A DNA stretch of 64,000 nt from Oenanthe sinensis. Taxonomy: Eukaryota; Streptophyta; Magnoliopsida; Apiales; Apiaceae. Position 1 is the first letter of the stretch. Each line of letters opens with the position of its first letter. The stretch is from the NCBI GenBank assembly GCA_028671895.1, contig CM053802.1, positions 32,836,201 through 32,900,200 of the forward strand, read 5' to 3'. The notes below the pieces were generated by a model. That model saw nothing but the letters and a program-made list of their open reading frames with translations. It did not search any database and had not been told where the DNA came from. Both the position numbers and the translations under genes were made by a program. Shown here one piece after another: positions 20,824-30,889 of the stretch.

Positions 20824-23565
20824 AACAAGCTGTCAGCAAAACAACTAGTTAGAGGGTTGCCAAAGCTAAAGTATGCTAAGATGGATATATGTTCTGCTTG
20901 TCAATTGGGAAAGCAGACAAGGACTTCTCATAAAAACAAGAAAGTGGTATCAACTTCTAAACTTTTAGAACTTCTTCATTTGGATTTATTTGGTCCGGAA
21001 GCATACAAAAGTATTGGAGGTAAACAATATGCTTTTGTTATTGTTGATGATTATTCAAGATTTACATGGGTATTATTTCTTCGTACTAAAGATTGTGCTT
21101 TTAGTGAATTTGAGATACTAATAAAGTTGCTTGAGAACAAGTTCAATACAAGACTTGTAGGTACAAGAAGTGATCATGGTGGAGAATTCCAAACAGATTT
21201 TGTTTCTTATTGTGAAGAAGGCGGCATTTCACATGAATTCTCAGCACCACGTACCCCTCAGCAAAATGGAGTTGTGGAACGTAAGAACAAATCTTTGCAA
21301 GAAACAGCAAGGACTTTATTGCAGGAAAGCAAGCTGCTGAGAAGCTTTTGGGTAGAAGCTGTGAACACAGCATGCTATGTTCTTAACAGGGTGCTTATCA
21401 GGCCTATTCTTAACAAAACTCCATATGAATTGCTGAAGAAGAAGAAACCAAACATTAGTTACTTCAAAATGTTTGGATCAAGATGCTATGTACTCAAAAC
21501 CATGGATAAAGATGGTAAATTCGATGCTAAATCTTATGAGGCAATATTCTTGGGTTATTCTTTAACAAGTCGTTCTTATAGAGTCTATAACTTATCTAAA
21601 AGAATTGTTGAAGAGTCTATAAATGTTTCATTTCAAGAAATTACTCATGATCTAGATGAGGTTGAGGAAGATGTTGTAGGAACAGGTTCTGGCAGCAAGC
21701 TGACAAAGAAAGATACTGGATCTCAGCAAGCTGACAAGTCAACAGATGCAACTCCAGAAGCAAATAAGCAAGATGGAACTTCTTCTATTGATGAAACCTT
21801 GGAGAAAATAGATACATTCACTTTAGATGGTCCAACAGATAATGTGTCACCTTCATTCCAGAGAGTTCAACTACATGAAGAAGTCATTGCTCAACATTCA
21901 TTGCCAAAGTCAACTAGAATAGTCAAGAATCATCCTCCTGACTTGATCATTGGTGATAAATCAGAAGGAGTCAAGACAAGGAAAGGTCAAGCAAACATTT
22001 GTGCTTTTGCAGCCTTTCTAGCTCAACAGGAACCAAAGAATGATAAGGAAGCATTAGAAGATGAAAATTGGATCATGGCAATGCAAGAGGAATTAAATCA
22101 ATTTGAAAGATGTGATGTTTGGGAACTTGTAGAGCCACTTAAGGATGCTTCAATCATTGGTACTAAATGGGTGTTCAAACATAAGGTTGATGAATATGGC
22201 ACTATAACTCGCAACAAAGCAAGACTAGTTGCACAAGGGTATAATCAACAAGAAGGAATCGACTTTGATCAAACTTATGCTCCAGTTGCAAGATTGGAAT
22301 CTATAAGGATGCTACTCTCATTTGCATGCTTCAAGAAAATCAAGCTACATCAAATGGACGTCAAGAGTGCTTTCTTAAATGGATTTATCAAAGAAGAAGT
22401 TTATGTCAAGCAACCTCCTGGATTCGAGAATGAGAAATATCCTAATCATGTTTTCAAATTGAAGAAAGCATTGTATGGATTAAGGCAAGCACCTCGTTCT
22501 TGGTACGAAAGGTTAAGTAAATTCTTAATCAAGAATGGTTTTATTCGAGGTAAACTTGATCCCACATTATTTACTATGCTTAAAGGTAAAGATATCTTAG
22601 TTGTTCAAATATATGTGGATGATATAATTTTTGGTGCTACTAACGATTCTATGTGTAAGTGGTTTTCTAAGTGCATGAGTAGTGAGTTTGACATGAGTAT
22701 GATGGGAGAGCTCAATTATTTCTTGGGTCTTCAAATAAAGCAAACTCCTGATGGAATTTATGTGCATCAATCCAAGTATATCAAGAATCTACTCAAAAGG
22801 TTTGGATATGAAAATCTCAAGTCGAAATCAACTCCTATGAGTGTTGTCAGCAAGCTGACAGCAGATGAGCAAGGTAAAGATGTTGATATTCGGACTTATA
22901 GAGGTATGATTAGTGGTTTATTATATCTTACAGCCTCTAGACCTGATATAATGTATAGTGTATGTGTCTGTGCAAAATTTCAGGCTAAACCAAAGGAGTA
23001 CCATTTGAATGCTGTTAAGAGAATATTCAAATATTTATGTAGAACTATCAATCTTGGTTTATTTTATCCTATAACAAATACATTTGATCTTGTTGGGTAT
23101 AGTGATGCAGATTATGCAGGTTGTCAAACTGATAGAAAAAGTACAAGTGGTGTTTGTGCATTTCTTGGACAAAGTCTCGTGTCTTGGCTTAGCAAAAAGC
23201 AAACTTCGGTTGCATTATCTACGGCTGAAAGAGAGTATTTAGCAGCTGGTAGCCGTTGCTCTCAAATGTTATGGATGAGACAAACACTCAGAGATTTTGG
23301 AATAAAATGTGGACAAACAACAATCTATTGTGACAACACCAGCACTATAAATTTGTCAGAAAATCCAGTGAATCATTCAAGAACAAAGCATATTGATGTT
23401 TGACACCATTTCTTGAGAGATAATGTTGCAAAAGGTAAAGTCAATCTGATTTTTGTGTCTACAGAAGAACAGCTAGCTGACATCTTTACAAAGCCCTTAG
23501 TAGAAGAAAGGTTTAATGTGCTAAGAAGAGAATTGGGCATGTGTGATGTTCAGTCAGCAAGCTGA
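20824..23565 (+). pseudogene. pol: copia pol: integrase, reverse transcriptase, RNase H
   Basis: The frame is open from the insertion point to a TGA at 23401-23403, just after TKHIDV; the same frame then continues HHFLRDNVAKGKV to a terminal TGA at 23563-23565, so the first TGA is a nonsense mutation (CGA to TGA fits methyl-cytosine decay). Integrase zinc Cys pair CSACQLGKQ is near 20890, catalytic residues are in LLHLDLFGP (about 20971), TRSDHGGEF (about 21165) and NGVVERKNK (about 21260), RT YVDD is at 22612-22623, and RNase H starts at GYSDADYAGC (about 23095). Together with 5862-6313 this is a nearly intact pol apart from the E2 insertion. Confidence 0.93.
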
Positions 23566-24048
23566 CAGGCTAAAAAGGGTACTATCAGCTTACTGTTAAA
23601 AATTAGTATAATTTTAAATCTTTTGCATGCCTGGTTTGTTACGTGTTTAAATGATTTATTTGTTAATATTCTATGTGCCCGTTACATGGTATTTATGAAT
23701 TAACTCTAGAATTATGTGCTTTAAATGTGGTTAAGATATCCATGATATTAATTAGATATAATTTGAATTTCAAACTTGTATCTGATAAGTATAAATAGGT
23801 AACTTTTGATAGATTTTGTTACTAGATTTGTTTTATAATTATCAGATATGAATATTGTTCGGGGGTTGGGATTATTTTATTTTTATCCTAAAAACTCTCC
23901 CCTTACAATTATTAAAAGGACTTTAAAAGAGTATTTGTTAAGGAGTCCGTTCAGTTCTCGTACCATATCTATCCAGTCTAGAGTTTTATCTCTCATCTTC
24001 CACAAATACTCACTCGTCGTTATCGCTTCAATCGGTGCTCGATTAGTG
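23566..24048 (+). other. copia region between pol and extra ORF, non-coding
   Basis: About 480 bp of AT-rich sequence. A frame from 23848 is open, but its N-terminal part has no recognised domain; the more plausible start for the extra ORF is ATG at 24049. Confidence 0.5.
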
Positions 24049-24486
24049 ATGAGGAAGAAGACTAGAGCCTCTGCTAAAGGTGCTGGTGCTGGTGCGCGGA
24101 TGTCTGCAATTGACGACTCTTCGATGTCGAAGACAAAACGAAAGCTACATCTTCGGGACGAGACAGAGTCGGATTTGGATTTGAAAGCAGTTACAATTGA
24201 TAGTGATGATGAGCAATATGATGTACAACGCTCGGATATGGGTGGTGATTCAGGGTCAAAGAAGATGAAAATCACGCCTAGGGTTCGTAATGAGTTTTTG
24301 GAAAGATACACAAATCAGGCTATTGCTTCAAGGAAACTTGTTTTGGGAAAACCTCTTTCGGAGGTCTGCAGATATTGATGATCTGGTGGATGCTGCTCAT
24401 GACTTGATTCAGAAATCTAATCAGCCTCAGGAAGCTCAGACCAAGACCAGTTCTGATGTTGATATTCTTTCTCCTACGGATACTTA
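24049..24486 (+). pseudogene. copia extra ORF, small charged protein, frameshifted
   Basis: From ATG at 24049 the product begins MRKKTRASAKGAGAG and has basic clusters (KTKRK, KKMK) suggesting nuclear entry. An acidic stretch with VTIDSDDE (24190-24213) looks like a SUMO-interaction motif. The frame ends at 24378; a second frame carries the continuation ADIDDLVDAAHDLIQ to TAA at 24484-24486, so a one-base shift lies near 24365. SIRE-type elements often carry an extra ORF between pol and the 3' LTR, sometimes called env-like. This one shows no signal peptide or membrane segment, so I do not call it env. Confidence 0.5.
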
Positions 24487-24748
24487 ATTTTAGCTCTTTT
24501 AATGATTAAGGGGGAGAAGATTTTAGGAAGGTATTTTGCTGGATGTTTTAATTTCTGTTTGGTTTACTTTTGTGGATATTAATTGCCTTATCTGGTTAGG
24601 CTTTGGATAATATTTGTGCTATTTTATCTGATTATGTGAGAAGTTGTTTATATTGTAAATTAGTTGAAATATATCTATGTTATCAGTTTACAGGATTGCA
24701 GGTATTTAGGGGGAGTTTATATTCTTCCTAAAATGTTTGTGTAATCAT

Positions 24749-24762
24749 CAAAAAGGGGGAGA
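24749..24762 (+). promoter_or_regulatory. Polypurine tract of the copia element
   Basis: CAAAAAGGGGGAGA directly before the putative 3' LTR. Similar G-rich tracts at about 24505-24516 and 24706-24715 may be additional or older PPTs. Confidence 0.7.
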
Positions 24763-26021
24763 TTAATAACCTTATAGTTTTGATGATAACACTAGTAGCA
24801 AGCTGTTAGCTTGTATTTGACGTTGTTAGCATGCTTATATGTTTATACTGCAGAAGTACTAACATTGTTTTGCAGAATTCAGAATAATGAATTATCAATA
24901 AGCTAACAACTGACAGGTCAAGATTAATAGCAAGCTGATAAGTACAAGATTGATTCTAACAGCAAGCTAACAGTCTCCTCCCAGATTCTGTTGAAGATAA
25001 AGCAAAGTGCGAATTTCAATGAGATTTTGTAGGGATCACTTTGTGAGAACTCTAATCTATATATATGACTGATATATTATTAGAGCTCATCAAAATCTTT
25101 ATCTTTTTAATAGGAAGAGTTTTAAATCGTTTTGACAATTTCAAACTCCTATTATTAAGATGTTCAAACGTATTTTTAAAGATATATATTCTTAAACAAT
25201 TTATCATTTACATATCTTCAAACTACCGTAGTTATAGGTGTTTAACAGTCAAATAGTTTCAACAACCAAACGTGAGAATTGAATTCAAGAACGTTGTGGA
25301 AGTTTGAATTATTTGAACGTTATATACTTGTATATATATGGTATCAGTGTATTGAATAAAAAAATAAGAGAAAAAAAAAGAGGAAGCTTCACAGAGATAT
25401 CCATACGATTCATACACCAAGCTTTTCAGAAGAAACACAACCGGGTTTTATTGCAAATCTTTTATTTTGAGCTCTAATCTTATATACACTTATATATCTA
25501 TTTGAGTTCATAGTTTGAGTTGTGATTTACTTATTCATACTTGTATCATTCAAGGTGTAATTGTTATTACTGGATAGTGAGCTTGGATAACAGGGTTCAG
25601 GGAGATAGTTTGCTAGAGAAGGGTGTACTTGGATAGTACAGGTCTTAGAGAGCATTTGTTTCAGGGAACAGGGGTTATCAGCAAGCTACTATCAGTGATA
25701 GGGAAAGAGGGTGATATATTATTGATCTTGTAATCGTCATATTTTTTAAGTGATTAATAATATATTCTCTTACCAGGTTGGTAAGGGACCAGGACGTAGA
25801 CCAGTAGAGATAGGGGTTGAACCTGGCTAAAATTCTTGTGTGTGCTTTACTTGCTGGTATCTATTTTCTGCTTTGCATTATCACTGTCAGCATGCTGACA
25901 ATATATAATCTACCTTAACAGCGCAAGCTGCTAGTCAGTTTCTGACATATTCGATAATTCATAAAAATTGGGTATAATTAGCCATAACACCTATTCACCC
26001 CCTTCTAGGTGTGTAATTTCA
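24763..26021 (+). repeat. 3' LTR of the copia element (boundaries approximate)
   Basis: It starts after the PPT (TTAATAACCTTATAGTTTTG) and ends near CACCCCCTTCTAGGTGTG...TTTCA, endings commonly seen in SIRE/Maximus LTRs. The expected TG at the start is not clear and the 5' LTR is missing, so the ends cannot be checked by alignment. It contains several copies of the AGCAAGCTG motif found throughout the element. Confidence 0.65.
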
Positions 26022-27145
26022 AAAGAGTCAAAGCTGAACATTAACGACCAAGTGGATTGTTGCAACCACTAGAGATTCCAGAGTGGAAGTGGGAACATCT
26101 TGCTATGGATTTTGTAGTGGGACTACCAAGGACAAGGGCGAATCATGATGCTATTTGGGTAATAATAGATAGATTAACCAAGTCAGCACATTTTCTACCG
26201 ATTAATGAAAGATTTTCACTGGATAAGTTGGTTCATTTGTACTTAAAGGAGATAGTTATGCGACATGGAGTCCCTGTATCGATCGTGTCTGACAGAGATC
26301 CAAAATATAATTCTAGATTCTGGAGAAAATTTCAAGAGTGTTTGGGAACGAAGTTAAATATGAGTACTGCATATCATCCCCAGACAGATGGTCAAAGTGA
26401 AAGAACAATTCAGACAGTTGAAGACATGTTAAGAGTGTGTGCCTTAGATTTTGAAGGAAGTTGGGACGAGCATCTACCGTTAGTGGAATTTTCATATAAT
26501 AACAGTTATCATGCCAGTATTGGAATGCCTCCGTATGAAGCATTATATGGAAGAAAGTGTAGATCTCCTGTGTCTTGGGATGAAGTTGGAGAGCGTAAAA
26601 TTTTAGGTCCCGAGCTTGTGCAACAAACCAAAGAAAAGATTGAGCTGATTCAGAAAAGATTATTAGCAGCCCAAGATAGACAAAAGAAGTATGCGAATCA
26701 ATCAAGAAAGGATATGAGCTTTGAAGATGGTGATCAAGTGTTGTTAAAGATTTCTCCGTGGAAAGGTGTTAACAGATTTGGCAAGAAAGGAAAATTGAGC
26801 CCAAGATATATAGGACCTTTTGAAGTTTTGAAGAGAATTGGGAGAGTTGCATATGAGTTGGCTCTACCGCCACATATGCAACACATTCACAATGTTTTTC
26901 GTGTGTCTATGCTTAAAAGATATAATCCGGATGCGAGTCATGTAATAGAATACGAACCCCTAGAGATTCAACCTGATTTGTCTTACATAGAACAGCCTGT
27001 AGCGATTCAGGATCGTAAGGATAAAGTCTTAAGAAATAAGTCTGTTAGGCTTGTAAAAGTTTTGTGGAGAAATCTTCGAGTTGAGGAATCCACCTGGGAA
27101 CTTGAGAGTGAAATGCTCGAAAAGTATCCTTACTTGTTTACTTAG
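26022..27145 (+). pseudogene. pol: Tekay element E3: integrase and chromodomain fragment
   Basis: Homology with E2 starts at RVKAEH (about 26024), the end of the integrase HHCC region. A TAA at 26039-26041 breaks the frame; it is then open from 26042 to TAG at 27143-27145. Catalytic residues are in MDFVVGLPRT (about 26107), SDRDPKYN (about 26288) and TDGQSERTIQ (about 26386). The C-terminal KVLWRNLRVEESTWELE is a chromodomain-like segment expected to guide integration toward marked chromatin. Gag, protease, RT, RNase H and the 5' LTR are absent, lost where the copia LTR joins. Confidence 0.92.
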
Positions 27146-27184
27146 GCTGATTTTGGGAACATAATCCTTGTAAGGGGGGGAGAA
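27146..27184 (+). promoter_or_regulatory. E3 polypurine tract region
   Basis: TAAGGGGGGGAGAA directly precedes TGTAACG of the LTR at 27185. Confidence 0.9.
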
Positions 27185-30100
27185 TGTAACGATTGAGATA
27201 ACTATATATATTTAATTAATATGAGATATATTATTTTGTACTCCAATGTGATAAGATGTGGTATGTGGTCATTTTATATGTCTAGTTGACTGCCTGTTTG
27301 ACCATAACGTGCTTAAGTGCTTTATTAAAGTGATTAATTGATTTTTCATGCTGAATGGTGTAACTTTTTGATTTTTATAAAATTATTGGTGTGTCCAATA
27401 ATTATGAAATTTTATATGTGGCTTCTATATGATTTTAGAGACTTTCTAAAAATAGTCGTCTGATTGAATTCAGTCTCAATAGTTTTATATGATTTTCTCA
27501 GGCCTGTTTTATCCTGAAAATATTTCCCTTCTAAATTCCATATTTAATTATTGGAATGTCCAAAAATTATGAAACCTTTTCCAAACTGTTCTTTATATAT
27601 TCGGAGACTTTTGAAAAATAAAATGTTATTTTATTCGAGCCCAAAAATATTTTTAATGATTTTCCTACTCTTATTTTCTATTTGTGTGCTGAAACTTCCC
27701 CGATTTTTATTTAAATATTTATTCATCAGAAAAATATTTTAAAAATATGGGCGAGCTTCTAAAATGGTGTTCTTTATTTTTAAAATATAAAATTTATTTT
27801 TGTACCCATGTTTCTATCAAATACGAATTTTTAATTGTTTTAATTCAGAAAACTAGCAGCTGTGAAATTACCTTTTTGCCCTTGGCTTTATAACATCAGC
27901 ATCGCCTCTTTTCTTCCTCATTTGCTCTGTATCTTAGTTTGTAGGTCAGTTGTTCTTCTCTCCCGGTGATTTCTACTTTTCCTATTGATTTTTCATGTCA
28001 AATTGCTAGTTGCTTTGAGTTTTACTAGTATCAAGTCCTAGATGTGTAAACAATTCATTGTTTTTGAGTTTGTATGTATATATGTATGTACCGTATGTAT
28101 GGGTATATGATATAGTTACATGCAATCGGTTCTAGGGCTATGGTCGAGTTTGTAGTGATTAAATGAAGCTATACTCGAAGCTAGGAGTTGATTGAGGCAG
28201 TGGGGAACCCAAACCAGGTTCCAGCCCTTAATCACCGTTACCGGAGATGAGCTCCGGTGAGCCGGTGACCTTGCCTTGCTATGAAATGTTTAGATTATAT
28301 GATTATGGTGCTATGAACTTGATTATATGGACGTCTAGACTTGCATGTGAAAGTTGAGATTTTTCTGGCTACGATTGCAATTTTCCGATTGAAGCTCATG
28401 TTTTATCTCGGTTGTTCTTGAATGGATTGTAGCCGATTGTAGTTAAGCTATGCTATGAACTAGAATTGATTGGTTGGAGTCTCAACTATTGCATGTTAAT
28501 ATTTAGTTACAAATTGGTGGAATTATCGGATTTTAGGTTTCATATAACTCGAATATGTATATATGTGTAAGCTAGTTTTTGGATGGCAATCGAGTTTAGA
28601 TGAATTGTTATATTGCTTCAAGTTATTCGAATGCTATATGAGTTTGTTTTGGTGAGCATTTGAATTAATTATGTCAGTTGTATTCCGACGGGTAGCTCCA
28701 ATTACAGGGGAGGTGCTGCCAAATTTTTCTAAAAACTAAAATGATTTTGTAAAACACTATTGGCACACCAATTCTGTATAGGAAATGCTATCAGTCAGGA
28801 ATGCTGTGGACAATATGATTGTTTATCTGCTATGTGCCTAGCAGTATATATATACTTGATTCAGTATGTATACAAATACAAAATGTATATGTGTTAAAGG
28901 GGTTGCAGTAACGAAAGGGTAGAATAGTTAGACGTTAAAGAGAATGTCGAGAGTGTATAAGATACTGATACATGACTCTTTATGTGTAGCTACGAAGGAC
29001 GTTGAGGTGAAAGACAAGGGGAAAGCAAAAGTAGAAAGTTAGTGTGGTGTAGGGAGATCTACCTGTTCAGCAGCTGTAGCATTCCTTTTTAAGGCAAGTA
29101 ACTCTTGCCTATGTTTTCTTTTAAAAGAAATGTACTATTGCACGCTTTTACAAATGTTTTATAAATTATGACTGTTTTACTATCTACAGCATGTTTTGCA
29201 CTAAATGTTAAACATAAGTTGCAATGCCATATAACCTTGAAGGTGCCTTATACTTTTCAATCCCTGAACTGTTATCTTTAAACATGACTAGTACCCCATT
29301 GCTACTCCCTAATCACTGTTTCAAATTTAAATGCTTTTTAACTTATGTTAGATCCTTTTTACTAACCCTTGTGATCATTTAAAACTTGTGACTGTAACCT
29401 GATTCTAATTCTTTACTTAAACCCTGTTCACTTTACTGCAAAAGAGACTTATATATAAACTAGTCTTCGAATAAAATTTACCTCTGTCCATTGACTTAAA
29501 AAAAAAGGATTTAAATATGAAATCCGACTTTCAAGAAGTCTTTTTCATCGAATGATTTGGTAACTTGTAAAAGAAATGTTTTGATATTTATAGGAATTTC
29601 GATCAAAATGGTTTCTGCGGATTCCTATAGATTGGAGGCGTAAGAGGCCGAGTGACCCCGGTCCAGCATTTTTTTTAGCGTAAGAGGCTAGGGGAGGGTC
29701 CTAGTCCAGCATCTTTGTATAGCCAATGTCAATAAGTGTTGATTATGAGTACTCCTTAAAGGTCCAGAGGGACTTCGGTCCGTTATGGGGACTTTACGTG
29801 GCTGATCACCCGTATTGTCCGGGCGTTGTGAAAAAACTCCAATCAAAATGATTTTAAAAAGGAATGTCCAAATGAGAGGACACAAAAGAACGTTTTATAA
29901 AGGATAATGTCCTACTGGAGGACAGTTTCTACGAAAAGGAATTTTTAATACTGATGTTCTATTCAGAGAATAATCTTTTATTGAAATGATTAGTAATGGA
30001 ATACTTTTATGATGCCCTGTTTATACAGACTTTCAAACAGCCAATATTGCCATGTTTTTGACTCCATTTTACTTATATGCAATACTTCCTGTTATCCAAC

Positions 30101-30889
30101 TAATAACTAAATGTTTATCTACAAAGTTTGATCTTATTTATTTTAAAGATTTCCTTAACCCTATCACCCCGTACTGTCAGATATCTTACCCACCAATATT
30201 TCTTTTTTAAAACATTATCCGTTTTACTTTAACTTCACAATTTCCAAGTTTTTGACTGAGCCATGAACAAACTCTATTCTTACTTGTACCTTACCAAAGT
30301 ATGGCATTGAAGAAAATTTTATGCATAAAGAATTCACAGATTTGTAATGAATTCTGGATCGATGTTTTGAGGACAATAAGGTCCAGTTTTAACAGTGAGA
30401 AATGATTTCAAAGTTCATAGTATGTTGTAGAACTGTTTCTAAATTTATGCATGATTACTTGCTGAGCTTTTGTAGCTCATTCTATTATTTTCGAACCTCC
30501 ACAGCTTTTGAGAAGCATGGTTCGACTTAAGCAAACTGCGAGGAAGAATACCTCTTTTCTTAACTATGCCAGGCTGGCTGAGATTGAACAGGTAGGATCG
30601 AGGCTGAGTTAGAAGGAAAAGACTTTGTTAAGTCTTTAGTGTTTATGTTGTTAGACTTTTGTCAGTTATTTCAGAGAGTTGTAATAATATTTATTCTGGT
30701 GATGTAATTTAATGAATTTAGAGTGGTGCTTGTTTCATACCATTACCTGTTAAAGGTCCAGGGTAGTAATTGGGGTCATGTATATATATATATATATATA
30801 TATTTGTGATTGTTATGTTTATATAGGATGCATGCATATAGAGTGTCGGTGACTCTCCGATCTAGACCCCGGGTCGGGAGGGCGCGACA
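27185..30889 (+). repeat. 3' LTR of E3 (3,705 bp)
   Basis: It starts TGTAACGATTGAGATAAC and ends GGTCGGGAGGGCGCGACA, and is diverged from the E2 LTRs but collinear over most of its length. It contains a TTTATAAC block near 27885, a perfect ACCGGAG/CTCCGGT hairpin near 28238-28258, a G-box at 29796-29802, TATAAA at 29896-29901 and the H3-like exon at 30517-30591. Satellite follows at 30890. Confidence 0.93.
30505..30591 (+). CDS. Accessory exon with H3-like tail (E3 LTR)
   Basis: After acceptor CCTCCACAG at 30504 the ATG at 30517 begins MVRLKQTARKN and the exon ends ARLAEIEQ, followed by donor GTAGGATC. Compared with E1, the codons for V, R, Q and A in the first 11 residues differ only synonymously; I/L is the one replacement. 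Downstream, M to T, Y/F, M/L and F/Y differences occur. The second exon is absent because only this LTR remains. Confidence 0.55.

Larger units (their letters stand above)
20819..26021 (+). mobile_element. Ty1/copia element (SIRE/Maximus-like), right part
   Basis: This continues the copia element from 6313: integrase, RT, RNase H, an extra 3' region, PPT and 3' LTR. It ends where Tekay integrase sequence (E3) begins at about 26022. The first five bases (TTCTC) are the right target duplication of E2. Confidence 0.88.

Noticed and set aside
23848..24048. N-terminal extension of the copia extra ORF as an envelope signal sequence
   Set aside because: No clear signal peptide or cleavage site; a later ATG at 24049 gives a coherent charged protein.
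26313..26705. 130-codon minus-strand ORF in E3
   Set aside because: Antisense to the integrase domain, whose catalytic residues are on the plus strand.
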